Source of the DNA: a virus
DNA length: 64,000 bases
IMG/VR virus record: IMGVR_UViG_3300035701_000010
Coordinates: 1 to 64,000 of that record
Strand: one strand, 5' to 3'
Position numbers and translations under genes: made by a program. The notes beneath the pieces are model-generated. The model had not been told where the DNA came from, made no database searches, and saw nothing but the letters and a program-made list of their open reading frames with translations. Positions 57,600-64,000 of this stretch are shown here, in pieces (the first letter of the stretch is position 1; each line of letters starts with the position of its first letter).

Positions 57600-57824
57600 T
57601 TAAGGGTGTATTCTTTTCCTGCTCTTTAGCATCGCAAAGAGATTCTCCTCCTCTCCAAAGCTAATGTATCCCATTTCTGCCATCATCTTGAGTTGACTCT
57701 CCAGGTCGTAGACCGATCCCTCCGTCAAGCATTGTCTAACCGCTTTCTGTTCTCTCACCCTCTTTTTGAGGTCTTCAAGAATCTCATGCTTCGCTCCTTC
57801 CGATAGACTCAGAATTCTTCCCAT
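57600..57824 (-). CDS. Hypothetical protein, 74 aa
   Basis: Start at ATG 57824 behind AGAGGAGGAGACAC. Begins MGRILSLSEGAKHEILEDLK; charged and helical, ending with a basic MLKSRKRIHP. Unknown. Confidence 0.55.
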   Translation of the reverse strand: MGRILSLSEGAKHEILEDLKKRVREQKAVRQCLTEGSVYDLESQLKMMAEMGYISFGEEENLFAMLKSRKRIHP

Positions 57825-57882
57825 GTGTCTCCTCCTCTCTTTCCAGTTCTCTTCGAACAAATCTTCTTCTCTTCATTTCCCC

Positions 57883-58371
57883 TTACTTCCCCTTGACTGT
57901 GATGTGATTAACCTCCTTGGGTGACCATAAGGGTGAAGGGGTAGGGGTAAAGTGAAGTAGATAAGAGTCTACAGATTTCCGTAAGGGTTGTACTCGGTGT
58001 CCGGCTAGAAACAGATGGGGCGTTAGGAGACTGATGATCAGGTCTACGGATTGTTGAGGGGGTTGCGCTCGGTGTCCGGCTAGAAACAGAGAAAAGATCG
58101 GAAACGTGGAGGGACCTCGAATTCCTGATTCTAGGGATTCCCCTGTGGAATCTATTCCATCGTTTCTTGCAGGATTAGAAGTTAAAGAAAAGAGAAACGA
58201 AAAAGTCAGAGTCTGTCCTTTCGCTTCAACGGCCAGTACGCCCAGGGTTATTTTTCGTTTTTTCTTCAGGTTCATGATCAATCTAAAAGGGGTGGATAGG
58301 GTCAATGGGTGAGATAGGTCCCAGTTCTTGGGGGGTAATGAAAAAATGAACTTATGTTTCGGGATTCGCAT
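57883..58371 (-). CDS. Questionable ORF with 25-residue tandem repeats
   Basis: An open frame of 162 residues begins at ATG 58371, five bases after a GGAG that directly follows the terminator at 58379-58413. Two copies of a LFLAGHR.QP...SVD unit are produced by a 75-bp DNA repeat. The composition is unlike the neighbours, and the frame may be an accident of structured or repeat DNA. No promoter was found upstream. Confidence 0.3.
   Translation of the reverse strand: MRIPKHKFIFSLPPKNWDLSHPLTLSTPFRLIMNLKKKRKITLGVLAVEAKGQTLTFSFLFSLTSNPARNDGIDSTGESLESGIRGPSTFPIFSLFLAGHRAQPPQQSVDLIISLLTPHLFLAGHRVQPLRKSVDSYLLHFTPTPSPLWSPKEVNHITVKGK
57967..58090 (-). repeat. 75-bp-period tandem repeat
   Basis: A 23-bp identical core (starting CTCGGTGTCCGGCTAG) occurs at 57993-58015 and 58068-58090, with GTCTAC(A/G)GATT upstream in each unit. 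Two copies, 75 bases apart. Confidence 0.7.
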
Positions 58372-58378
58372 ATGGCTC

Positions 58379-58413
58379 CAAAAAAGTCGGGTGGACCTTG
58401 CGATCCACCCGAC
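58379..58413 (-). terminator. Rho-independent terminator
   Basis: GTCGGGTGGA with TCCACCCGAC (10 bp) and loop TCGCAAGG, followed on the minus strand by TTTTTT. The loop is identical to that of the terminator at 56654. Confidence 0.9.
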
Positions 58414-58431
58414 GGGTTGCGAAACGTGGAA

Positions 58432-59034
58432 CTACTTGCTGGCGACGAGGGCGACGGCCTTCCTGATCGCCTTGGCTGGAGTCTTGGCCGCTTTCTTCTC
58501 GACCAACTCCGCTTTCACTGCCTTCCCCTCTCGCTTGAGGGCGGTCTTCTTGACGCCTGCCTCATCCGAGGCTTTGGCCATTCTGGCTTTCGCGGCGGCG
58601 GCTTTCTTGACCAGACCAGCCTCGTCCTCACGTCCCTTGTAGAGGGACGTATGGTAATCGGCACGAGTCATCGGGTCGTTGGCCCGACCAATGAGCATCT
58701 CAGCCGTGACCTTGTCGAAGGGGACTTGGCTCAGATCATCCCATTTCCCGCCGCTGATCTGGAAGATGCGCTTCCGATCCTTGCCCTTCCCTTCGTACAT
58801 GGGGCGAGTGATGATCGCATTGCCGTCACTCCGAGCGGAGAACAGAAGACCCCGCCCGTCCTTGACCTGGATGGCCCCATGAGCATTTTCAACCAGCGTC
58901 AATCCCTTCACCTTGGTGAGAACGCTGTTGAAAATCTTTCGGATGTTGGTATAATCCGGAGCCACTTTGACCGCGACGGTCTTCATGACCTTCTTGGTCG
59001 CCTCTACCGATTTGACACTGTTTGCCTTAGCCAT
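58432..59034 (-). CDS. Lys/Ala-tailed basic protein, 200 aa
   Basis: Begins MAKANSVKSVEATKKVMKTV. A middle domain (YTNIRKIFNSVLTKVKGLTL, then IITRPMYEGKGKDRKRIFQI) and an Ala/Lys-rich tail (AAAKARMAKASDEAG, AKTPAKAIRKAVALVASK) resembling histone-like tails. The region is less AT-rich than the rest of the window. Flanked by a strong terminator. Possible DNA-binding or packaging accessory protein; unproven. Confidence 0.6.
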   Translation of the reverse strand: MAKANSVKSVEATKKVMKTVAVKVAPDYTNIRKIFNSVLTKVKGLTLVENAHGAIQVKDGRGLLFSARSDGNAIITRPMYEGKGKDRKRIFQISGGKWDDLSQVPFDKVTAEMLIGRANDPMTRADYHTSLYKGREDEAGLVKKAAAAKARMAKASDEAGVKKTALKREGKAVKAELVEKKAAKTPAKAIRKAVALVASK

Positions 59035-59387
59035 GAGAATTCCTCCTTCTTGGCTTTCTTAAGTCCAGCCATCTCTTTACGAATGGCTGTCATCGGGGGC
59101 CTCCACGTCTTCTTAAGTGCCTTGGTCAAGTCAGCCCTTAACTTGTCCTTGGGTCGGTCAATCCCATACGTTTGACGGTATAGGGCGACCGATGTCTCTA
59201 GGTCTTCCATGAACATTTCCTCAGTCCTCGCGACGACCCAAACCCGCCAGAAATCTTGATCCCCCTCCCGAGCGATGATGTCTCTGGCGTCTCTGGTATC
59301 TTGGCTGGTCGCAAACATCCGACTCCAGCCTCCATTCCTCTCCAACGCTTTGATTACGCTGAGCGTTGGACTTGGGTAGTCGCTCAT
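59004..59387 (-). CDS. Hypothetical protein, 127 aa
   Basis: ATG at 59387 behind GGAGGTGGTTGTT. Begins MSDYPSPTLSVIKALERNGG; charged, with a helical end (RKEMAGLKKAKKEEF). It overlaps the start of the next gene by 31 bases. A short upstream frame ends overlapping its ATG. Unknown. Confidence 0.6.
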   Translation of the reverse strand: MSDYPSPTLSVIKALERNGGWSRMFATSQDTRDARDIIAREGDQDFWRVWVVARTEEMFMEDLETSVALYRQTYGIDRPKDKLRADLTKALKKTWRPPMTAIRKEMAGLKKAKKEEFSWLRQTVSNR

Positions 59388-59416
59388 AACAACCACCTCC
59401 TTTCTTGTTTGACCAT
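59384..59416 (-). CDS. 10-codon leader peptide
   Basis: ATG 59416 follows GGAGGAGCGCA and encodes MVKQERRWLL, whose TGA overlaps the next ATG. It contains the ribosome binding site of the following gene, so it could couple or tune its translation. Confidence 0.4.
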   Translation of the reverse strand: MVKQERRWLL

Positions 59417-59461
59417 TGCGCTCCTCCTGTATCCTCGCTGCCTTGCTTATGCCCTATACAC

Positions 59462-59477
59462 TGCAAACACCATGCCA
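59462..59477 (-). promoter_or_regulatory. Sigma54-type -24/-12 promoter match
   Basis: TGGCATGGTGTTTGCA fits TGGCAYRNNNNTTGCW at every fixed base, about 75 bases upstream of the ATG 59387 genes. A chance match is possible in a window this size. Confidence 0.45.
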
Positions 59478-59607
59478 ATTGATGAACGCTGATATCTTAT
59501 TCATAACCTATTGGTTTTATTGCCTTTTTTAAGTCCTTAAAACATCGCTGTTTATTGAGGGCTTAAAGATGTGTTAATAGTGCCGCACTTGCCTATTCAT
59601 TGGGTAT

Positions 59608-59636
59608 ATTTTACCACAACGAGAGGCTTGACGCAA
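59608..59636 (-). promoter_or_regulatory. Sigma70-type promoter
   Basis: TTGCGT and TAAAAT with 17-base spacer and TGTGG before the -10. It also drives the genes below 59.4 kb. Confidence 0.65.
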
Positions 59637-59639
59637 GCA

Positions 59640-60133
59640 AAAAGTACTCGGTTTCCTTTGCTGGCAGTTTTGGCCTATGGACTGGACGTGATAGGGAATC
59701 CACGAACAAAAAACTCATTGTCTTTCATGTTATAGGAAACAGATAGAAGTTTTTTCATTTGGCCACGGCTGGGGGGAGTAGCAAACGATGGGAACGCACG
59801 AGGGGCGAGGGGTGTACGAATAAGTCAGAGATTCTCATGTGCCCTCAGGTTCTGGCCCTCTAGTTCTGAGATGAAACGCAGGTTCAAAAAGTAGGAATTG
59901 GAAAGAGATTAGACCACGCCGTTCCGCCGTCAACGAATAGGATTAGGAAACGCAGAACGTGGAATAGGAAAAAGGGGAAGCCCTGAAAAATCGCGAACTC
60001 GCGAAATGAGGAAACCCCCGCCCCCTCGATGATAATAGACTACACCGTTCCGCCGTCAACGATTTATAGGGGCATCTAGCCCTTTAGTCTCCCCAGAACC
60101 CTTTCAAATTCTGGGGAGGTAAAAGGTTAGAAA
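59640..60133. other. Noncoding stretch with direct repeats
   Basis: About 490 bases without a convincing gene on either strand. It contains two copies of an 18-bp core (CCGTTCCGCCGTCAACGA) at 59919-59936 and 60045-60062, each preceded by TAGAC.ACA.C, plus a TCGCGA repeat near 59990 and a strong hairpin at 60089-60118. Candidate origin, packaging or regulatory region. Confidence 0.55.
60089..60118 (-). terminator. Perfect 10-bp hairpin after zinc-protein gene
   Basis: CTCCCCAGAA with TTCTGGGGAG around a 10-base loop, 16 bases past the stop at 60134. No U-run follows, so terminator function is uncertain. Confidence 0.5.
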
Positions 60134-60304
60134 CTAGCCTTTGATCTCAGGGTCAAAATGTTGGGGTTGCTTATTCTTGTATTCTTTTTCGAGTTCTGAG
60201 AGATATGGACAGTCATCGTCGTGTTGGCTGAATGCAACTTCTGCCTCATATTCATCTCGACCTTTAAATTCTTTTCCGCATTCTTTACATCTGAAAATGA
60301 TCAT
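60134..60304 (-). CDS. Zinc-finger-like protein, 56 aa
   Basis: Start at ATG 60304. MIIFRCKECGKEFKGRDEYE has a CxxC typical of ribbon or C2H2-like fingers, with later H and C (QHDDDCPY). Ends at the noncoding region. Probably nucleic acid or protein binding. Confidence 0.6.
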   Translation of the reverse strand: MIIFRCKECGKEFKGRDEYEAEVAFSQHDDDCPYLSELEKEYKNKQPQHFDPEIKG

Positions 60305-60316
60305 AGTTGTCTCCAT

Positions 60317-60514
60317 CTAATTCTTGTTTGTCAGTTCAGCAAAGAGTTCCTGAATCACAGCCCCTTTGAACTCATTCTTGCCACAGATGTACGAAGGTCC
60401 CATCACTCGCATGGCTTCTCTAACGTACTTCTTAACATGCGGATTGATCTTACCTTCTCCACATCTTCCCTTCTCTCTAGAGAAGGCTCTACATTGTCTG
60501 CATTTTACTATCAT
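60317..60514 (-). CDS. Cys-containing small protein, 65 aa
   Basis: Begins MIVKCRQCRAFSREKGRCGE with a CxxC plus a further Cys, then CGKNEFKGAVIQ. AGGAGGTGACTT precedes ATG 60514. Unknown. Confidence 0.6.
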   Translation of the reverse strand: MIVKCRQCRAFSREKGRCGEGKINPHVKKYVREAMRVMGPSYICGKNEFKGAVIQELFAELTNKN

Positions 60515-60524
60515 AAGTCACCTC

Positions 60525-60887
60525 CTATAGTTCATTTTTGCCACAGACTGTCGGATAACGTTTTTCAAGAATGGCTATGGCTTCTACAATGGCTTCTTTG
60601 AAGGTAAGGATCGCATTCTTATCTATCCTTACCTTATCACCACATCGGCTAGAGATTTCAATAGCGAGGTCTCCAGGGCGATCAATGACTTTGATTACTC
60701 CATAGGTCAGCCTGTTCCCTTCACGCTCTGTAGATGGCCCAACGGCATAGATAATCTCTTCTATGCACGCCACTTCATTGCCAATACAATTGACTAGTTC
60801 AGTTGAAGTGATTAGTCCTACGTGATGCTGCTCGCAGAACCGTTTGATGTTCGTGATCGCTTGCTTATTAGGATCTTTGTTTACCAT
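60525..60887 (-). CDS. Hypothetical protein, 120 aa
   Basis: ATG 60887 behind CAAGGAGAAGATTT, inside the trailing edge of a 45-bp repeat. Begins MVNKDPNKQAITNIKRFCEQ; alpha/beta with Cys residues (CIGNEVACIEE, RCGDKV). No family recognised. The preceding repeat is shared with an unrelated gene at 62999. Confidence 0.55.
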   Translation of the reverse strand: MVNKDPNKQAITNIKRFCEQHHVGLITSTELVNCIGNEVACIEEIIYAVGPSTEREGNRLTYGVIKVIDRPGDLAIEISSRCGDKVRIDKNAILTFKEAIVEAIAILEKRYPTVCGKNEL

Positions 60888-60893
60888 AAATCT

Positions 60894-60938
60894 TCTCCTT
60901 GAGCAGTTTAATGTCATGCTCAGGACGGTTAAGGGTTA
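60894..60938 (-). repeat. 45-bp direct repeat, copy 1
   Basis: Identical to 63006-63050. It runs from the stop of the upstream gene through TGAGCA...TGCTCA (a 6-bp stem) to AAGGAG, forming the 5' leader of the gene that starts at 60887. Confidence 0.9.
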
Positions 60939-61178
60939 ATAGTAGCACGACACCTTGCTGGTTTCAAAATCAATGCCTCTAAACATTTTGCATTTGTAAT
61001 TAGTGAAGAGTGGCTGATCGTGTGGAGCAACGCTCATGCCTCTGCAAATGCAATCTTGCATACTTTCTACAAGCCAATCAGGTTGCGGTTGAAACAGTCC
61101 AACAGGGCAGTCATTCCAATCAGTGCAGATGGCTATGCTGCTGTCATCAACTCGGATATACGCCTTTATTATCGCCAT
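60936..61178 (-). CDS. Hypothetical protein, 80 aa
   Basis: Start at ATG 61178 behind GGGGGTGGTAACT. Begins MAIIKAYIRVDDSSIAICTD; Cys at several positions (DCPVG, DCICRG, YKCKMF). Its stop is in the 45-bp repeat. Unknown. Confidence 0.55.
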   Translation of the reverse strand: MAIIKAYIRVDDSSIAICTDWNDCPVGLFQPQPDWLVESMQDCICRGMSVAPHDQPLFTNYKCKMFRGIDFETSKVSCYY

Positions 61179-61180
61179 AG

Positions 61181-61534
61181 TTACCACCCCCTTAGTGTGT
61201 CTGCAGAAACGCCGAATTTGTCAAATTGAAGTATGATTTCCTTTCCTTCAAAAGTCTTGCCTGTGTTGATTCTGGTTCGTTGAATAGCTTCCGTGACTGC
61301 CTTACAAGAAGGCAATCCCCTAAACCCAGTCCTTCCAGATTGACGCCATTTGCCGACTACCCAAATGTAGATGATTGGATAGCCGTAGCCTTCTTTGCCG
61401 TCAGACACAACGGCCTTGAGGATACATGGGTTGTCCTTGCTAGGATCACATCCCCCATATTCCTCTTTGACAATCTTGTCAATGATGCTGATCATAAGAT
61501 TGTCAGCCTGTGTGGGGTTCATCAAATCGCACAT
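61181..61534 (-). CDS. Hypothetical protein, 117 aa
   Basis: Begins MCDLMNPTQADNLMISIIDK after AGGAGACATCT. Mixed alpha/beta (GYGYPIIYIWVVGKWRQSG), ending LQFDKFGVSADTLRGW. No motif recognised. Confidence 0.55.
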   Translation of the reverse strand: MCDLMNPTQADNLMISIIDKIVKEEYGGCDPSKDNPCILKAVVSDGKEGYGYPIIYIWVVGKWRQSGRTGFRGLPSCKAVTEAIQRTRINTGKTFEGKEIILQFDKFGVSADTLRGW

Positions 61535-61550
61535 AGATGTCTCCTAATTT

Positions 61551-61570
61551 GGGGAGCCCGAAGGCTCCCC
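61551..61570 (-). terminator. UUCG-loop hairpin after 61.6-62.3 kb gene
   Basis: GGGGAGCC and GGCTCCCC pair around TTCG, 11 bases past the stop at 61581, with only AAATT following. A stable hairpin, but not a clear terminator. Confidence 0.55.
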
Positions 61571-61580
61571 GGAAAGTTGG

Positions 61581-62273
61581 TTAGTTACCGGCAACTGCCT
61601 CAACCGCTGCCAGAATAGCAGGGGTAGCGGTTGCAACGACCTTAGCCTTTTTCTTGGCCTTGGGTTTGGCCGTTTGCTTGGCCAACTGCATTTTGATTGC
61701 AGCGAGCTCATTCTCTACTCTCTTACGGCGGGCCTCCAAGTCCTCCGGTTGAGCCTTGCCAGCCTGAGCTCTCGGTGCAAAGCCAAGCTGTTTCGCCCAT
61801 GCGGTCGAAGCCACCTTGTCCTTCAAGGCTTTTCTAAACGCCTTGTCCAGATTGGGGTCGTCATATTTCAGGATGGTGACATACACCCAACGTCCAGGAG
61901 CCTGAGCACCAAAGCCGAGTTCCGATTGCGGAAGGTAGGCAACGATGTCGTTCGATCTCACTGCCACCTTGATCCCAACTCCGGTAAACGCTTGAAGTGC
62001 GCCAAGCCCAGACTTGGAATCGGCCTTGGCAGAAACTCTGCGTGGAGGAGCCATCTTCAACTCCTTGCAGATGTCAATCAGGATCTGCTCTGCCCTTTGG
62101 CGACCAGTCAACGGAGTCACATCCTTCTTGGCCTTGGGCTTGGGAGTTCCCTTGGCAATCGCTCTGGTTTTCGCGATCAGTTCCGGATTGCTCTTTTTCG
62201 TGGCTTCGTAGTCTGCGGTCATCTTCGTAGCCATTTCCTCAGCCGTCATTTCCTTGCCATTAAGATCTACCAT
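61581..62273 (-). CDS. Basic Ala/Lys-rich protein, paralogue of 63420 gene
   Basis: 230 residues. A 60-residue Ala/Lys/Thr-rich N-terminal arm is followed by a domain of about 110 residues: AEQILIDICKELKMAPPRRV, SKSGLGALQAF, VKVAVRSNDIVAYLPQSELG, WVYVTILKYDDPNLDKAFRK. A helical KAKKK-rich end follows. The domain aligns by eye with the gene at 63420. The function is unknown; the basic ends suggest DNA binding. GGAGGATTCT precedes the ATG. Confidence 0.65.
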   Translation of the reverse strand: MVDLNGKEMTAEEMATKMTADYEATKKSNPELIAKTRAIAKGTPKPKAKKDVTPLTGRQRAEQILIDICKELKMAPPRRVSAKADSKSGLGALQAFTGVGIKVAVRSNDIVAYLPQSELGFGAQAPGRWVYVTILKYDDPNLDKAFRKALKDKVASTAWAKQLGFAPRAQAGKAQPEDLEARRKRVENELAAIKMQLAKQTAKPKAKKKAKVVATATPAILAAVEAVAGN

Positions 62274-62387
62274 AGAATCCTCCGAGAATCTTTGTAACGA
62301 ACGTTAGTAAGACCGGCCAGTGTATCTCCCAACCCTCTGAACAAGACAGAGTGGGCCTTAGCCGTGGTTAGCGTTCAGCGCCTAGAA

Positions 62388-62741
62388 CTAGCATGGTCTA
62401 GCTCCCTTGCGCTGCATGTCTTTAAGATGGTTTTGAAGATAGTTAGTCAGATACTCTTCTTGAGTTTTCAGATCAAACCTTCTAGGGTTACGGGTTTTAT
62501 TGAAGTTAAAGTATTTTCTTGAATGGTCTTCATGCTGACAATGGCCGTGGTTGATGGCTCCAAGGCATGGACAATCCAAGAAGACTTCGGCTTCAACTTT
62601 ACGAACTCTAACTAGATAGCGATGCTTCTTTACATCCTCATCTCTAAAGACAAGAATATAACCAGGCTTCTCCAAGTAGTAGAGTTCATACCAATCGACT
62701 CTTGTTCTGGTTCTTGGTATGAAGTACCTAGCCTTTTGCAA
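62388..62741 (-). CDS. SWIM-like zinc-binding protein, TTG start
   Basis: 117 residues. DCPCLGAINHGHCQHEDHSR near 55-74 fits the SWIM pattern CxCxnCxH. TTG at 62741 is chosen because GGGAGG lies at correct spacing; a GTG three codons earlier is too close to it. SWIM fingers bind DNA or proteins. Basic overall. Confidence 0.55.
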   Translation of the reverse strand: MQKARYFIPRTRTRVDWYELYYLEKPGYILVFRDEDVKKHRYLVRVRKVEAEVFLDCPCLGAINHGHCQHEDHSRKYFNFNKTRNPRRFDLKTQEEYLTNYLQNHLKDMQRKGARPC

Positions 62742-62756
62742 ATGGTTCACCTCCCT

Positions 62757-62999
62757 TCAGGGCATATCGCAATCATTGAATTGCGAACCAGCATACTGGT
62801 CCAGTTCATCCGCCAGGGCAGGATGGAAGACACAGTTCTGGAAGTAATACATTCCAGGGGGAGGGAGTGGAAGCCCAGACATCTCCCTTCCTTGCCAGCC
62901 ATGCGAAAACTTGAAGTAATGGTGTTTAATAATCGGAAGCGATTCAAATACATCAGCTTCCACCTCTACCAGCATACAAGGGACTTGAAGCAATGGCAT
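62757..62999 (-). CDS. Hypothetical protein, 80 aa
   Basis: Start at ATG 62999 behind AAGGAGATGTAAA within the shared 5' leader repeat. Begins MPLLQVPCMLVEVEADVFES; beta-rich, with PPPG and a DELDQYAGSQFNDCDMP end. Unknown. Confidence 0.55.
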   Translation of the reverse strand: MPLLQVPCMLVEVEADVFESLPIIKHHYFKFSHGWQGREMSGLPLPPPGMYYFQNCVFHPALADELDQYAGSQFNDCDMP

Positions 63000-63005
63000 T
63001 TTACA

Positions 63006-63050
63006 TCTCCTTGAGCAGTTTAATGTCATGCTCAGGACGGTTAAGGGTTA
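63006..63050 (-). repeat. 45-bp direct repeat, copy 2
   Basis: Identical to 60894-60938, 2112 bases away; includes the stop of the upstream gene, a 6-bp stem and the ribosome binding site for the 62999 start. Confidence 0.9.
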
Positions 63051-63356
63051 CGGTTCAATTTGATCTTGGTCCAGTTGAAGGGTATAGCCCAATACAGACA
63101 GTTTGTGACTAGTACTGAATTGAGCAGTGATTGGTCGTCCACATTCACAGATTACCATTTGAATTTCTCCACTGTCTTCTTTAGAGAAAGTATACTCTTT
63201 TGCAAATTCTAGGGTTCGTGTGTTAAGGGCATGAAGCTTAATCCCATCATCCAGAATGCGATAGGGTCTCATGCATTGGCACGCCAATTCATAATCTTGC
63301 ATCAAAGGCTGTGCTTCCATCAACGCATTGAACATTTTCATATCATCATTAGTCAT
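63048..63356 (-). CDS. Hypothetical protein, 102 aa
   Basis: Begins MTNDDMKMFNALMEAQPLMQ. CQCMRPY near 26 and ICECGRPITAQ near 70 give Cys pairs. Its stop is in copy 2 of the 45-bp repeat. The ribosome binding site is weak. Unknown function. Confidence 0.5.
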   Translation of the reverse strand: MTNDDMKMFNALMEAQPLMQDYELACQCMRPYRILDDGIKLHALNTRTLEFAKEYTFSKEDSGEIQMVICECGRPITAQFSTSHKLSVLGYTLQLDQDQIEP

Positions 63357-63419
63357 AAATCATTTTCTTTCTTTGTTTAATTCTGTGCGTGTAGGATGCG
63401 CACCCCCCATTAAAGATGG

Positions 63420-63911
63420 TTACGCCGTGACGGGTTCCTGAGTTGTGATTACGGCTTTGGGTTTGGCTCGTTTCTTTGCCAAGGCAGACTTTGTTGCTTT
63501 CAGTTCAGCCTGCAACTGCTTGGCCTTCTGTTCCAGAGACAGGGCATTCTGGATCTTGGTCGCAACAACCTTCCGAGCAAAGCCAAGTTCCTTTGCCCAT
63601 GTTGCTCCGGATCGTGTATCTTTGAGAGCCTTGCGGAAGGCTTTCTCCAGATCAGCATCATCCCACCGCATTTGCGAGCAATAGACCCAAGGATCTTTCG
63701 ACTGACGTCCGTATCCCAATGCCTTTTGCGGCATGTAGAATACGATGTCGTGGTCCCGGACTGCGACCTTGACCCCACCAGCCACACCATGAGCCTGGAA
63801 TGCTCCGATGCCAGACTTAGAAGTGGACTTAGCCTGGATGCGTGTGACCGACAGTTTCATCTCCTTGCAAACCTTCGCAAGGAGGGCTTCAGCATGTGTT
63901 CTAGCACTCAT
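63420..63911 (-). CDS. Paralogue of the 61581 basic protein
   Basis: 163 residues from ATG 63911 behind AAAGGAGGTGACTATT. The domain carries AEALLAKVCKEMKLSVTRIQ, SKSGIGAFQAHG, VKVAVRDHDIVFYMPQKALG and ADLEKAFRKALKD, matching the gene at 61581. The C-terminus is Lys-rich (SALAKKRAKPKAV). The frame is open upstream to the window edge, so an N-terminal extension cannot be excluded. Confidence 0.6.
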   Translation of the reverse strand: MSARTHAEALLAKVCKEMKLSVTRIQAKSTSKSGIGAFQAHGVAGGVKVAVRDHDIVFYMPQKALGYGRQSKDPWVYCSQMRWDDADLEKAFRKALKDTRSGATWAKELGFARKVVATKIQNALSLEQKAKQLQAELKATKSALAKKRAKPKAVITTQEPVTA

Positions 63912-64000
63912 AATAGTCACCTCCTTTCTTGTGGTTTTGGACACTTTTTCGGTCTTTTTGACCGAAATTGACCGCTTTTTCTTCAGTTCGTTATACTCTT
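63912..64000 (-). other. Right-edge sequence before last gene
   Basis: Contains TTTCGGTC and GACCGAAA (8-bp stem, loop AAAAA). An upstream gene in another frame could end at about 63983, but the edge prevents a decision. Confidence 0.35.

Noticed and set aside
58354-59175. 273-residue plus-strand frame
   Set aside because: Antisense of the 58432 and 59004 genes, which have strong ribosome binding sites and a terminator on the minus strand.
1-64000. CRISPR array, tRNA genes or integrase
   Set aside because: No regularly spaced repeats, tRNA-like cloverleaf or integrase motif was recognised by eye.

Overview
The window is one arm of a large, AT-rich tailed bacteriophage genome. Essentially every supportable gene lies on the minus strand, genes overlap or abut (ATGA, TAATG and GTGA junctions are common), and most starts carry a strong AGGAGG-type ribosome binding site. 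Replication, recombination and lysis genes are mixed with many very small unknown proteins. Two lipobox lipoproteins, a heptosyltransferase-like GT9 protein and sigma70-type promoters point to a Gram-negative host; that is an inference. No tRNA, structural virion gene, integrase or CRISPR array was recognised. Because the coding strand is the minus strand, transcription runs from high to low coordinates.

Layout in coordinate order. 1-9.1 kb: recombination block with a RuvC-like resolvase, SbcC/SbcD-like nuclease pair, RecA, a VWA protein, a probable gp32-like ssDNA-binding protein with an acidic/basic repeat tail, and a possible recombination mediator. 9.2-12.6 kb: HU-like protein, HD phosphohydrolase, FN3 protein and unknowns. 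12.6-18.5 kb: a 1197-residue DnaE polymerase, a thymidylate-synthase-family enzyme and a DUF932-like protein. 18.5-23.5 kb: accessory enzymes, namely DUF4326, DUF2284, GIY-YIG nuclease, radical SAM, a glycosyltransferase and a methyltransferase. 23.5-30.4 kb: a second repeat-tailed protein with its own promoter and terminator, primase, GT9, DnaB-type helicase, uracil-DNA glycosylase, DnaJ and DnaC-type loader. 30.4-33 kb: small genes and a GC-rich, strongly structured candidate noncoding RNA. 33-43.3 kb: UvsW-like helicase, small genes, a sigma70-family factor and an NAD-dependent DNA ligase. 43.3-57.8 kb: about fifty small genes including many zinc-ribbon-like proteins, plus a YpsA/SLOG protein, a membrane lytic transglycosylase and a Pol X-like nucleotidyltransferase. 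57.8-64 kb: less AT-rich, with a repeat-bearing questionable ORF, Lys/Ala-rich proteins, a 700-bp noncoding stretch with repeats and a perfect sigma54-like promoter match, and a duplicated module with two paralogous proteins and a 45-bp perfect repeat.

Together DnaE, primase, helicase, loader, SSB, ligase, RecA, SbcCD, RuvC and UvsW could form a nearly self-sufficient bacterial-style replisome coupled to recombination. A clamp and clamp loader were not seen here. A sigma factor gene and a set of matching promoters (TTGCAT or TGGCAT, 17 bp, TATAAT-like, usually with GG just before the -10) suggest at least two transcription programmes. The least explained parts are the structured RNA near 32.4 kb, the modification-enzyme cluster at 19.9-23.5 kb and the repeat-rich region after 57.8 kb.
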